NCBI GenBank assembly: GCA_032622095.1
Contig: CP136063.1
Coordinates: 117,262,723-117,326,722, forward strand
Direction: 5' to 3'
Source of the DNA: Siphonodentalium dalli
Taxonomy: Eukaryota > Mollusca > Scaphopoda > Gadilida > Siphonodentaliidae
Length of the DNA stretch: 64,000 nt
Of this stretch, positions 1 through 11,786 are shown in pieces. The translations under genes were made by a program, and so were the position numbers. The notes beneath the pieces were generated by a model that had not been told where the DNA came from, made no database searches, and saw only the letters and a program-made list of their open reading frames with translations. The stretch's first letter is position 1; the number at the start of each line of letters is the position of its first letter.

Positions 1-283
1 AAATAATTAGTTGTTTGGAACCTAAAGCGTCACTGCGAAGAACTACGCCATTAGCGATTCAGTCTTTCAAAATAGGCCCGTTTGTGAATACACGCTCAAC
101 CATAACATTGCTGTTTTCGTATAATGTACCCATTTTTCAAGTGTATTTCGTAATTGCAGTTGCCACCGGCAATGTCAGTTGATTTGAAATGACACTATGT
201 ATATGACCGATGCAGAAGAGAGAATAGCACAACATATGATCCACTCACGCATCGCTTATAGTGGGATAACTATAGATGCATCC

Positions 284-535
284 TTATTTAACTATAATAT
301 ACATGGCTTTAGATATTATGGGGTGGTTTATAATTATAATTCTGAAATATGCACGGCCATAATTAAAAATACCTTGGGTCCATTTAGTGGCGTGTAGAAC
401 GTCCAATAACATCACGCCTTGAACCAGACCCAAGACAAGCCCCCCCCCAATTGTTATTAGGGCCGTGCACATTTCAGAATTATAATTCTAACCCACCCCG
501 TAACATCTAAAGCCATATATTTTACAGTTAAATAC
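284..535. repeat. Foldback (inverted-repeat) element
   Basis: The stretch near 286-365 reappears inverted near 455-530; both arms share the blocks ATGGCTTTAGAT and TTATAATTCTGAAAT and the GCACGGCC junction. The loop between them is about 90 bp and holds a C-tract. The arms are imperfect (roughly 85% by eye). No coding capacity is seen. It is most simply a short MITE or foldback element; its target duplication was not resolved. Confidence 0.6.
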
Positions 536-540
536 ATAGA

Positions 541-702
541 TAGAACCGTATTAGTGTCTGGATTTTGACGAAATTACTGCACGAGATTAGTTGGCGGAGC
601 GATACATCGAGTTCGGGACGGAGTCCCGCACGAAAGGTATCGCGTTCCGCCAACAAATCAAGTGCGATAATTCGTCAAAATCCAGACACTCATGCGGTTC
701 TA
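541..702. repeat. Palindromic MITE-like hairpin, 162 bp
   Basis: The sequence starts TAGAACCG and ends CGGTTCTA. About 65 bp of the left arm pairs with the right arm, including GTGTCTGGATTTTGACGAA and GTTGGCGGA. The loop near 606-640 is itself GC-rich and partly self-complementary (GGGACGGAGTCCCG). No ORF is present. It reads as a nearly full-length palindromic non-autonomous DNA element abutting the previous foldback. Confidence 0.65.
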
Positions 703-1847
703 TTTTTATTACATATCTTCGTATCATAGTAAGTTGACTCACAATCGTACATCTCCGGTACAGAAAATGTGAATTTAATTGAGTTTTAACGGCATTTTAG
801 AGTTAACGCAACAATCAGACAGGGAGCCCGTCTATCCGCGAGTGACCTTGACCCATCTTTAATGATGCGTTTGAAATTAAATTCTGTGCCTCGACAAATA
901 TATTCTTGAAATGAAACTACTTGAATGAATGAATCATCTCATCGATTGATCGATTATTGTTTATTTATTGTCTGGATTGAATTCAGGATATGCTTTGAAA
1001 TCTAAAATCTGTTCATTCATGGATTTAGGCCTAAATGCCCAAGCAATGTTTTCGATTTGTGATTCTTAAATTGATTTCAGCTTACGATTAGTTATTATTT
1101 TCATTTGTTGCGATTTGTATACACAATTCTGATTATCGAGAGCACAACGTAATTGAATAACATTGCGCATCGAAGTTATTGGAACTTGTTACATGATATC
1201 ACCTTGTAATTTTTGTGCGCATCGAAGTTATTCGAACTCGTTACATGATATCGCCTTGTAATGTTTGTGAGTTAATAACACAACCATTTGCATAATTTAA
1301 ATTTATGGCTGATTTTGGATGTGTGCACGACCAGTCGCCATTTCCGATTTAAAAACATCATTTCAATTTCCATGCATTTAATCAGTTCTATGTCATCGCT
1401 CAAAGATTGTGCGCTTTAAACTTGTATTTTTGACACTCAATATATTTTTTCAACAAAGGAAATAACAGAATGTTTTAGATTTTCGAAGCTGATTTGATAA
1501 TGTTCATATAAATTGCAGAACGTACATGGATATTTTCTGACCAATGCCCATATAGGCCGAAATATTGTTTTCAAATTCAAACCGTACTAGTAGTGCAACT
1601 GTGCAATTACATGAAGATAATCAAATGGGTATATAAAATCGCAGCACCCAAAAGTATAAAATGCCTCGAAATATTGGCGTTGTTATAGTTGCATGGAATT
1701 TTATTCCACTCTTGTTGTTTAATTTTATCGCAACTTAGATTCACCCCATATTGCATAACTAGTATGTAACTACACTAATTTCATAGATGTATTACAATAA
1801 TTTATACTATGATTTAATATCACAACTGTAACGATGAACTGTTTATT
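703..1847. other. AT-rich stretch without recognised gene
   Basis: No ORF or RNA gene was recognised. One 52-bp tandem duplication is present: the block beginning GCGCATCGAAGTTATT at 1165 recurs at 1217 with a few substitutions. Confidence 0.4.
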
Positions 1848-3057
1848 TCATTCAGAATTATATTCAATGATGGCCAACCGACGATATTTTCTTGGTGGTT
1901 CATCTTCTGATTGGGAACTTGAAATCATCTGAACATTAATATTGAATGTCCCACCACTAATGTTCGCGTTGGCAAACATGTCTTGGATGCTTTCCTGAAT
2001 TGTAGGAGTTGTTGTCTTTTTTACAATCTGACTCGAAGCTGAATTTGAATGACATTCTATAGGCTTATGATGGATAATCTTCTGCCTTAAATCAATTGAT
2101 GATGATGGTAAAATTAAGTGAGTGTTCGCAGTTGGCTGCATAATTTCACACATTTACTGTTGCTGCTGTTCAGATGCCACAGCATAGTTGTTTATGCTAT
2201 TGACATTCTTATGTCCAGACACCTGAGCGATTATTTGCGGATTGACGGCAGCATGCAACAGCCGAGTGCACATTGTATTTCTGAACGAATGATTTGTGAT
2301 TTTTCCAGGAAGACCGGCTGCCACTGCCATGTCTTTCAGCATTGTTCGGATTTTGTTAACGCCCGCTGGCTGGGCCTTGAACCATAATCCATTTGGAGAG
2401 ATATGGTGATTTTGCTTGACGGCTATATAAAATGGTGAGTCTTTTGATTGCATTTTTGCTGGCCGGTTTTTAGCATACAGCTTGTAGGCTGTCACCGGGC
2501 ATCTGGACTGATCTGCATTTTCGCCAACGGTTTTCGGAAGGAAGGGACGACTGTTGTTTGTATTCGTCACATCGCGTGTCTTGGAGAGCGGCTCATGGAA
2601 TTCAAGATACTCAAAAACACCAACATTCTGCTTCATCTCGATGTCGCCCCATTTCAGCTGCTTGTTTTCGTGAGAACCACGGAATCCGAGTAGTTTAGTG
2701 TTGTTAAACCACACCAACCTCAACAAAGCTCCCGGTTTCGATAAACCAAGCTGACAGCACTCCCACTCCTCGCCCTCTTCGGTCAACACGTCAGCTTTTT
2801 TGGGGTTTATTTCCAAGTCCCTTCTCTTTTAATTATTTACGTCTTGATGCAAGAACTTCACGGCTTACTTGGAACTTGTCGGAAGTAATGATGCTTTCCG
2901 AATATTCTGAATCCCTCAGATAGCTGTCAATACCTCGGTGAAACCATGTTAACGTATCTGGCACATAGTAGGTTACGCCGTCCGGTTTTTTCAGATACAA
3001 TATGAAACCGCCTATATGTCCATCCAGTTCTCGTGGGTGTCCATCAGTGACGCCGAT
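1848..3057 (-). pseudogene. Crypton-like tyrosine recombinase (DUF3504 type), decayed
   Basis: A 220-residue minus-strand ORF (2816-2154) carries the catalytic set of a tyrosine recombinase: Arg46 (GFRG), HSFR (His176-Arg179), GHK (His202) and nucleophile Tyr211. This is the catalytic domain of Crypton-type recombinases and the related DUF3504 proteins of animals. An in-frame TAA at 2154-2156, after a glutamine run, separates it from a further 101 residues in the same frame (2153-1848) ending in a basic KYRR tail, so the original protein probably continued. Upstream, 3050-2820 on the same strand encodes a conserved-looking N-terminal piece (KPDGVTYYVPDTL) in another frame, with a stop and an indel in an A-run between. 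It is an inactive, or possibly domesticated but now broken, recombinase gene. Family assignment is firm for the fold and moderate for Crypton. Confidence 0.75.
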
Positions 3058-3521
3058 GGGGTCATTGTCACAAGGCTCCGGTCACATTCGTAGCCAGCTT
3101 TTTAAATGGATCACAAATGTAGCCAGCTTTTTTCACCGGCGATCACAATCGTAGCCAGCTTTTCTAATTGCATGCTTTATATGGCGCGAAATATGACGTC
3201 ATCACACTCGTGACTAAACTGTCGACGCCATGCTTCAAAACTGACATCGTTTATCAACTTATATTGCAATATAGTTCGAGCATTCCAACGACATTGATCG
3301 GAAACCTCAGGTTATTAGAAGAACTAATATCAAAACAATATTCAAGTTGTTGTGAATCCATCAACTCAGAAAAATGAGATTAACCTGATCGTGTTCATTG
3401 AGGCTCGCCTGAATATGAAAAGCTGGCTACAAATGTGATCGCCATAGAAAAGCTGGATACATTTGTGATCGATTTAAAAAGCTGGCTACGAATGTGACCG
3501 ATGCCTTGTGACAATGACCCC
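3058..3521. mobile_element. 464-bp MITE with subterminal repeats
   Basis: The ends are inverted copies starting GGGGTCATTGTCACAAGGC. Inside each end a motif of the form GTAGCCAGCTTTT is repeated two or three times, pointing inwards (3085-3165 and, inverted, 3419-3490). The element interrupts the upstream part of the recombinase relic. The target duplication is unclear (flanks CCGAT and ATCAG). No transposase is encoded. Confidence 0.65.
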
Positions 3522-4220
3522 ATCAGCATCCGTGACCAGGTTAAAAGTAACTTGTAAAGGTATCCGGCGATGTCAATGGTCAAATGTGGAAATTGCCCCC
3601 CCCCCTGATGTCCCCGTGACTTAACCTGGAATCCCGAAAGTTCACAAAGCATGATGTTCCTTGGATTTTTTGTGGAGATTTACCATTTCTGTGTGTCATT
3701 CTAGGAAACAATGTGTAAACATTGAGATATTTTTGATTATTGTTTTCTAACCAAAGATAATTTTATACCAGTCATGTTTATTATATATCTATAAGAGCAT
3801 GACAAGGCTTATTTTGTTGGTATTTTGTTTTATTTGGTAGTAATTTGTGTTGTTTAGATAACACTTAATATTTTAGTGATTCAAAGTCATGCCGTCAAAA
3901 TTCAATAGTATATTTATCGGCGACCATATTATATACGGCAATGACTCCATACAGTATGACTGAAGATGACGTCACAATAGGCAACGCAGTCCAAAAAGTT
4001 TTCGCTCCGTTAAAAAAAACATAAAAAACACAAAAAAACAATGGAATAACGCATATAAAATTCGCACAAAAGAACACAAATGAAGCGTCGGAAGTGATCA
4101 GCTAAAATTCCGAAGGATATGTGCTGTAAATTATCTTAACAATTACATTATGTTTGCGACATTCTTTCGTCAATGGAGATGACAATCATGGACATCTGGC
4201 AACAGCGAAACGGAAGCACA
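3522..4220. other. Intergenic, no gene recognised
   Basis: This AT-rich sequence holds a C-tract near 3596-3605 and A-runs near 4014-4040. Small ORFs here lack recognisable domains. Confidence 0.35.
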
Positions 4221-4244
4221 AATGAACTGTTATAACAAGAGAAA

Positions 4245-5275
4245 ATGTCTGGACAAACAAAGTATAAGCTGGAACCAGAACAGAAAAACTGTTTTTCATG
4301 CAGAGGCAAGTTTAAACATAGAACAAACTATATCGTTTGTGACTTTTGTCCTGAAAACTTCAACTTTAGCTGCCAAGGCCTGTGTACTGAAGACGCAAAA
4401 GACTTAACAAACAGATCGAGTTCACTGTAATGGCCATGCAAGCGTAGCCGATAAAAAACACACAAAACCAGGAAAACTTAGAGTAAAATCCAACCAACAA
4501 CTGAATCAACATCCGTAAAAACGACAGAGATATATGAGAAAACAACCAAAGAAGTAGTATTACCAGAACAACTGAGTGTACATGAGATCGGAAACTGGAT
4601 GAAACACATCGAAAAAATGTTAGAAAAAGTTATAACAAATATGGATAAATTTGAAGAACAAATAAATAGCAGGGTGGATCAGCGGTTCGAAAATTTCGAC
4701 ACAAAATATAGCGCAAATATGAAGAAACATATGACTGACATGGAAAGAAGAATAGATCAAGTAGATACGACAATATCAAAACTGGAAAAGCAAGTGACTA
4801 AATGTGAAGATAAAATATCAATGCAGAAAGGAGAAACATACTCACAAATAGAGGCATTTAGGAGGACAGCGGAGAAACAGTTCAGCGAATTTAGAGACAA
4901 ACAAAATAATAAGTTTGAACAAAAAAATAAGAGAGATACAAGAATTAAAGAAAATACTGGAAACATCGATCACCGAGAAATTACAATACATACGGACGAC
5001 GAGTTAAAGAATACAGAATAGGTAGTATAGTAGAAAACAAAAATCGACCAGTTAAACTTCTGTTAAAGTCAAGACATATACGAGATCAAATGATCAGTGA
5101 TGCGGTAAGATACAATAGAGATAAATGTACACAACCAGGACCATCAAAAGTATATATCAACAAAGACCACACACGAATCGAAAAGGGAACACTTTACAAA
5201 CTACGAACTGAACTAAAGAACAGAAAAAAATTTATCCAAAAAAAAAGTTTCAGCCCAAATATATTGACAGTGTGA
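4245..5275 (+). pseudogene. LINE ORF1 relic: zinc finger, coiled coil, C-terminal domain
   Basis: Three broken frames read like one retrotransposon ORF1. At 4245-4430 is a PHD-like cysteine pattern (CFSC...CDFC...C). At 4599-5021, 140 residues rich in K/E/Q/D form a long coiled coil. From about 4990 to 5275 is a basic segment resembling the RRM and C-terminal domains of L1/CR1-type ORF1 proteins (VKLLLKSRHIRDQ, then VYINKDHTRIEKG). The same arrangement recurs in the LINE relic at 16.2-17.0 kb, so both probably belong to one CR1/L2-like family. No endonuclease or reverse transcriptase follows; the copy ends near 5280. Confidence 0.6.
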
Positions 5276-5279
5276 CGTG

Positions 5280-6055
5280 ACCCGGAACTTCTAGGATCCG
5301 AATCATCCCAGACCGGTCGCATGGTGTGTATGCGGGATTTTAGATACCAGAACAGTGCGGGATTTCATTAAAACCCCTACACGCACTGTTTGGGGCCACG
5401 GCCACGCAAAAGTGTTGCGATATTAACCCTACTTTCCAGAATTTCAATATGGCGATATTAACCCCTACTTTCCAGAATTTCAATGTGGTATCTGCATACA
5501 AAACATGACATTACATGCAGACTGGACCCCCATCGTACCGCTAAGAACTCCACACATATATGTAGCGGAACTACCATCAACTATAGAAACAAATGGGAAT
5601 CGCCCACCAAATCCATGGCAGGCAACTAACACTCGAAATGGCGACATCACGATGTTTGTCGCGATGAAGCAAACAAGCCAGGATCGCCCATGTGCCATCC
5701 GGGGTGATTTTAGTGGCCAAAGCATTGGGATGGGTTTACATGATAGCATGAGTGTCGCTATTAACCCCGAACTTTACATAATTTCAATATTGTCGCAATC
5801 GTACTACGAAGACCTCCACATATGTCGGCATAGCGGAACTAACGTCGACTATAGATTCGCGAAGTAATATTGCCCAACATATCCTGGCAATTAACCCTCG
5901 ATATGTCATCATCGCATATTATGTTCGCCGCCAATGAAGTGAACAGCCCGAACCACCCGCGTGGCGTCTAATTAGGATGATTTTAGTGGCCGTGCAGCAT
6001 AGTGCTTGTGTCTCATGAAAACCCATGCACGCCATTCCTTGTGCGGAAGTTAATT
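5280..6055. other. Intergenic with a short tandem duplication
   Basis: A segment of about 36 bp (ATATTAACCCCTACTTTCCA) is duplicated around 5420-5485, and related AACCCC...AATTTCAATAT text recurs near 5760. No gene recognised. Confidence 0.35.
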
Positions 6056-6059
6056 TTAA

Positions 6060-7100
6060 TGTACACTCAGCCTGTAGGGACATGACGATATAGGGGATTG
6101 AGTGTGCGTACTTATATTGCACGGGGACAGTCTCGTGTCTGTTTGAACACATAACGTGCATGTTTTCACGACTTGTTACATGTATAGGGACGCGGTGAAC
6201 ACTATATGTGCTTGTTCTAAAGACTTGTCACGTATAGGGACGCGGCGACAGAGGGTTTGGATGTACGTACATATTGCATGGCACAATATCGGTATATTTG
6301 GACATTTCATGAGTACGTTATCAAGAGGGGTAACAGGGACGTGGCGACATGGGGTTGAGGTGCACGCATACTCATATCATTTGGGACACTGTCGGGTCTA
6401 TTTTTAAATTACAAGCGCATACAAAATGGTTACAAGTATAGACGTGGCGACATGGGGTTGGGTGTACGTACTTATATTGCCTGGGACACATTCGGGTCTA
6501 TTTTATAAAGTCATGTGTATGTTCCAAGGCAGGTTACATGGACCTGTCGGATGAGGTTGGTGTGGCCCGGGGACTTATATTGCATAGGACACTGTCGGGT
6601 CTATTTGAACAGTGCATGTGTATGTTCTCATGGCTGGTCTCTTAGCTGTATGCCCCTTGAACCAGACCGTCCAAGTTTCATTATTACCCCTCCCCTCGGG
6701 TTGATATCTTCCAACATAAGCAGCAAGTTTGAATTGTTATGTGGAAAAAAGTGCCAAACCTCAAACTAATTGCAACACAATGTTTCTTAGCAGGAATAAG
6801 TCTATTAACCCGTTATAAACAGGTCACATGACCTGTCGGATGAGGTTGGTGTGGCCCGGGGACTTATATTGCATAGGACACTGTCGGGTCTATTTGAACA
6901 GTGCATGTGTATGTTCTAATGTCTGGTCTCTTAACTGTATGCCCATTGAAACAGGCCGAAATGTCCAAGTTTCATTATCACCCCTCCCCTCGGGTTGATA
7001 TCTTCCAACATAAGCAGCAAGTTTTAATTGTTATGAGAAAAAGTGCCAAACCTCAAACAAATAGCAAGACAATGTTTCTTAGCAGGAATAAGTCTATTAA
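6060..7100 (+). repeat. Degenerate minisatellite with a 289-bp tandem duplication
   Basis: From about 6060 to 6920 a degenerate unit of roughly 110-120 bp repeats, with the blocks GACGTGGCGACATGGGG, TTATATTGC and GGACACTGTCGGGTCTATTT. On top of this, the segment starting GACCTGTCGGATGAGG at 6541 is copied at 6830 (offset 289 bp) and continues to about 7100 with high identity. The second copy runs directly into the left arm of the large inverted repeat. Confidence 0.65.
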
Positions 7101-7960
7101 CCCATTATAAACAACATACTAAACATCAAAAAGGATCAAGAAAGGCAAAATTAATAAATTTTGTAAAATAAATTTGCCAAAATTTGGTAAAACACTCAAT
7201 TTATGCCTTTTCATGGATGTTTATAAAAAACTCAATTTCACAAGTCCTTCCATTTGCATATAGAGTAATTCTGATTACAGAGCAGCAAACATTTTCTAAT
7301 ACATTCAGTATTTTTCGAGTTATGTGCCTCCAAAATTGGGAGTTTGTCTAATTGCGGATACTCAATTTACAAGACTTAGCTACAATCCATATCTTATGGT
7401 CTAGTATTTAAAAAAAATGATATCTTGCTGTTGTATTAATTTCCTAACTAGATTGTGCACAAAAATGATTACTTTATGCATCTATGATTGAGAAGACAAA
7501 AATGAGTGTTCCATTGTATAGCCACATTTGCCTTGTGACACAGAACTGGAATGATGAAATACCATATTTGAAGTCATACAACTCAATACATGGATATCCA
7601 TATGCCCTGTATTTATAAAAACCTCTGAAGTATACTAGGTTAAATATACTGTGTTGGAATTGTGTAAAAAAAAAACCGATGGCCCTATGAATCCTTAGTA
7701 TTAAATATTTTACCAAAAAATGCCATGTTGGACTGTTTATTTGACGTTTTTGTCCTATTCAAAAGGTATATTTGTACACAAATAGTAAACAACAATGAAC
7801 ACAATTAGTGTTTAATGTGTATAATCATTTGAACGTTCCTCCCAAAACACTTGTGTTGGAAAAAAATAAGATTACATTGAATAAGCCAATCATCAACAGT
7901 TACTGGATTTCACATTATTTTTCAAGAAACTGACTCAAAATTTCAACGTTGATAATGGGG
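6700..7960 (-). repeat. Left arm of large inverted repeat
   Basis: This arm is homologous, in reverse orientation, to 8860-9800; alignable blocks include CCTCCAAAATTGGGAGTT, GGAATAAGT.CATTAACCCAT and TTCAGTATTTTTCG. Identity by eye is about 70-80%. A minus-strand 80-codon frame at 7716-7474 aligns over about 60 codons with the plus-strand frame in the other arm (shared YGISS/YAISS and FSIIDA/FLIIDA), suggesting a coding ancestor. The family was not recognised. Confidence 0.6.
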
Positions 7961-8098
7961 TAGGTGTTATCACAAAAGGCTACAATCTTGTCAACATATT
8001 GTAGTCATTGCAGACAAAAGTTGTTTTATTCCAGTTTGTGTACATTATTGTTTCATAATAAACAGAATTAGTACTTTAGTGGAGGTATATTTAGAACT

Positions 8099-8680
8099 TT
8101 ATGGACATCTCATATATATTTTGAAGACCTCTGTCTGTTTGTTTGTTTGTCTGTATGTTTGTTTGTCTGTCATTGATACAAATCTACCATTCTCGGCCAA
8201 TCGGGACGAAACTTTGTACGTGTGTGTAGTTTGACCAGGCGGTGGACGTTGTCGTATTGGCGAGCCCGTGTGGCGCCCGCTTCGCGCATGCGCAGACGAG
8301 ATCTCGGAAACTGGTGGAGCTATCGACTTGAAATTTGCTATGTGAATGTATCTTGCCCCGGATATGAATTTTATCGGGTCGCCGAGCCCGTGCGACGCCA
8401 GCTTCGCGCATGCGCAGACGAGATATAGGAAACGGGTGGAGCTATCGACTTGAAATTTGCTATGTGAATGTATCTTGCCCCGGATACGAATTTTATCGGG
8501 TCGCCGAGCCCGTGCGACGCCAGCTTCGCGCATGCGCAGACCAGATCTCGGAAAGGGGTAGAGCTATCGACTTGAAATTTGGTTTTTGAATAGCCCGGAC
8601 AACGTCGGGCTGGGTAGAGCTATCGACTTGAAATTTGGTTTTTGAATAGCCCGGACAACGTCGGGCTCATCGGCTAGTGT
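8099..8680 (+). mobile_element. HINE-like non-autonomous element, 122-bp core repeats
   Basis: A left part rich in TGTTTGTCTGT (8130-8175) is followed by core units of 122 bp (GAGCTATCGACTTG at 8317, 8439, 8561), then a 56-bp offset copy (8617), and a right end with the stem-loop AGCCCGGACAACGTCGGGCT and terminal CATCGGCTAGT. Microsatellite, tandem core and GC-rich terminal hairpin ending near CTAGT are the layout of Helentron-associated elements (HINE, DINE-1 or pearl-like). A reverse-oriented relative with the same terminus lies at 43.8-44.4 kb. The translated frames here are by-products of the repeat. Confidence 0.65.
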
Positions 8681-8859
8681 TATATAAAACAATCCCGAAA
8701 TAATAATTCGCCATCGAGTGGCAACACAAAGGATCGTAGCTATGAATATGAAAATCAGATCAGGAAGCAGTAAACTCCATATGTAAGAATGTTTGTAGGA
8801 TCTGGTGATAGTAAAGATTTTGTCAATATGGTTTTCCCTACCCCATTTTTCCGAAGTTC

Positions 8860-9800
8860 AAATTTGGAGTCAGTTTCCAGAAACATGAGTGAAATCCAGT
8901 GACATTCATTGACATATCTAATGTAACGCTATTATTTCAACTCTTAGAGTTTTAGGGTAAACGAGCATTACTTTACTATTTATACAAAAAAACCTTTAAA
9001 AATGGACAAAAAAACACCGACAAAATCGCATTTTTTGAAAAAAAAGTTAATATTGAGGATTCATTGGGCCATAAGTTGATTTTCTACACAATGTTTTTGT
9101 AAATTCTTTCACAGTGTGTTTAACCATGTATACTTAAGTTGTTATGAGAAATACAGGGGATATGGATTTATATTTATTGAGTTGTTTGACCTCAAATATG
9201 CTATTTCATCACGCCGGTTCTCGATCACAGGCAAATTTGGCTGTCCATGCAATGGAAGACACAATTTGTGTGAGAATATTTTTGTCTTTTTAATCATAGA
9301 TGCATTAGGAAATCATTTGTGTTTGTGTACAATCTAGAGAAGACATTAATAAAACAACAAGAAATCCCTCCATTTTCTTTGGTTTTCAAAATACAAAACC
9401 AAAAAATGGATTTTTAGCTAATTTTGAGAAATTGCGGCTCTGAAATTAGATAACTCCCAATTTTGGAGGCAAATAACACGAAAAATACTGAAGTTACTGA
9501 ACGTATCTGGGAAAAGTTTTCTGTTCTGTATTCAGGATTGTCTACGCACTGTACACAATGGATATGCAAATGAAAGGCATTGTGAAATATTATTTTTTAT
9601 AAGCATTGTTGAGAAGCCATCATTTGAGTATTGTACCAAATTGTGACATATTTATTTCACAAAATTCACAACTTCAGCAAATTCGCCTTTCTTCATTCTT
9701 TTTTATTTTTAATATGTTGCTTCTGATGGGTTAATGTACTTATTCCCAATGAAAATTGTTGTTGCAATTAGTTTGAGGGGAAACCACAAATGCACTGGAC
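8860..9800 (+). repeat. Right arm of large inverted repeat
   Basis: This is the inverted counterpart of 6700-7960. It holds a 73-codon plus-strand frame (9116-9337) matching the minus-strand frame of the left arm, and the CCTCCAAAATTGGGAGTT block on the opposite strand near 9450-9470. The arms are separated by about 900 bp, mostly the HINE-like element. They may be two opposite insertions of one unnamed repeat or one foldback element. Confidence 0.6.
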
Positions 9801-9940
9801 TTTTAACATAATACTAAAGTTCCGCTGTTGCCATCGATATAATTGCTCTAAGCTCTTACGTCACCCCGTGTGCCGGTAATACACGTGTGTTCTGCTAAAT
9901 CATGAGGCCGAATTTAGGGGCTAATTGTGTTATAAATATA

Positions 9941-10816
9941 TTTATCCCACATGGTCATATGATAACAACGAAAGGTTTGCCTGAATGACTACCTTTAATG
10001 ATGAATGAAAGGAAATTAGAACAGGTAGCCGAAAAAACATATTGGTCTAAACTTTAGGATTTCATCTAATCCAAATTTACGCCCTTTTTTGGTCCCACAA
10101 GCGCCACGTCACAGAATAAAGAAGCTATCCGCAACAGAGTGGAGTCCTAAAGCATGGGAACAACCTGGAAATAACTAGCTGAACATATGGGTTAAGTAAC
10201 GTCTCTGAAAGGAAATTTAAATGTCAAAGGTCGAATTGCACCTCAAGGGTGGGAGGGCGGGAGCAAAGTAAACAGACTTATATATGAATTCGGAGCTAAC
10301 AAAAAGGCCGTGACCTTGTACTTTCCATATTAAGCCGCTTCCGAAATATAGGTCCGTTATCACTGGCCCAAGGGCCTTCATTTAATGATTGAATAGTACA
10401 TGGATAACCTAAACAAGAATTGAGAAGAAAGTAAAACCCAGTACTGTTGAGAATTTGTATTCGTGATTAGGGAAATTAACATTCATGTATCACTGAGCGC
10501 ACTTTAGTTTAGTGAAAGCGCTTGCCCGTGTTAATGACGTATGATCTTGCATCGGTTCTATTTTTAGTTATATAAACACTGGGGTGCACATGTTCAATTA
10601 CGGATCAGTGTGGCATGACTCTGAGGGATAAATGTGTCGCTGTGCAACTCTGTTTTATCCCACATGGTCATATGATAACAACGAAAGGTTTGCCTGAATG
10701 ACTACCTTTAATGATGAATGAAAGGAAATTAGAACAGGTAGCCGAAACATATTGGTCTAAACTTTAGGATTTCATCTAATCCAAATTTACGCCCTTTTTT
10801 GGTCCCACAAGCGCCA
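9941..10816 (+). repeat. Near-identical direct repeats (166 and 164 bp) flanking 546 bp
   Basis: 9941-10106 and 10653-10816 both run from TTTATCCCACATGG to CACAAGCGCCA and differ almost only in a short A-run. The spacer has no ORF. The pattern could be a small LTR-like (TRIM) element or a segmental duplication. No TG...CA termini, primer-binding site or target duplication could be identified, so the mechanism is open. Confidence 0.55.
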
Positions 10817-11729
10817 TAGTCGAAGTGCATGCGGTAACAAGCATTTCGACCCCGCCAAAAAAGCTAACCGGGGAACGCATCAACTCTGGCAAATGATCAG
10901 AACTTACACCCCCCCCCCAATTTATCCACCCAGAAATTTTCTAAATATTATAATTCATGGGACAAAATCTCCCCGCTACCTGCTGAATGAAAGCAGAGGC
11001 ATGAAACATATATACATGTACATCACACAACATCCGGATGATATAACTATATTCACCCGGCATAGTAACAATGGCATAACATTGGAAAAATGTAACGGTA
11101 TAACATTTGAATGATATATCTCTATTTATACACATCCTAGACTAGAGACACAGACCCACTTTAATCAGTGCCATAATTCGAGCAAACTACCTATATACAC
11201 AGAAAGAGTATGCTATGAATAAATTGCACATCTCGCTCAAACGAAGATATGCCACCCCTGACCACCTCATGAAATTAACATGAATACAATGACTTATTAT
11301 CATATATCTATGTATATTATTATTAGTAAACGAAAGGCTGACCTTGCACAAGCAAAGGGCATGTGCTATTGAGACTACAATGTACTACACTCGCTCAAAC
11401 GAAGTGCAGCAAAAATTTTAACTATATCAGTCCCTAATGTAGGTGAGAAAAGCGTTTGATTTCCATCTGCCCATAAGTCTGATTTGGGCATCCGAATATC
11501 CCCTCTTAGCCGCCCAGCATGCTCCACCGATACGAAAATATATGTGCAATGCATATTACTCATTCACCAAACCGTTCGCTTATTGCCGGATATGTCCGTT
11601 TTACTTTAGCGTGTACCACACACTGCTCAACAAGGAAGCCCAACTTAAAATATTCCCTTCAAACTGAGCTGCATGTTGGTGTTTGGAGTTTATTGTTCAT
11701 AGCCGCAGTGATCAGTTGGTCAGTGTGAA
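10817..11729. other. Region upstream of the Ig gene, no other gene recognised
   Basis: AT-rich, with a C-tract near 10910. It should hold the promoter and 5' untranslated region of the immunoglobulin gene beginning at 11730, but no TATA box or initiator could be assigned with confidence. Confidence 0.3.
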
Positions 11730-11784
11730 ATGGATCCGGAAAGGATACCGATGTACTTGGCATGTCTTCTGTTTCTTTCGAACG
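11730..11784 (+). CDS. Exon 1 (signal peptide) of an immunoglobulin-superfamily gene
   Basis: ATG at 11730 opens 18 codons with a charged start (MDPERIP) and a hydrophobic run (YLACLLFL), as in a signal peptide. The exon ends at 11784 before a good donor (GTACGT) in phase 1. It joins in frame to the acceptor at 15460-15461, whose exon also starts in phase 1 and encodes an Ig V-like domain. The combination marks a secreted or surface IgSF protein. The start was chosen because it gives the signal peptide directly before a phase-matched donor. The intron to exon 2 is 3.7 kb. Confidence 0.6.
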
Positions 11785-11786
11785 GT

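Noticed and set aside
8099-8533. 144-codon minus-strand frame
   Set aside because: It is produced by the 122-bp HINE core (not a multiple that keeps one frame) and recurs in the copy at 44 kb in several frames.
9941-10816. Full LTR retrotransposon
   Set aside because: Core is only about 550 bp with no gag/pol frame and no visible primer-binding site or target duplication.
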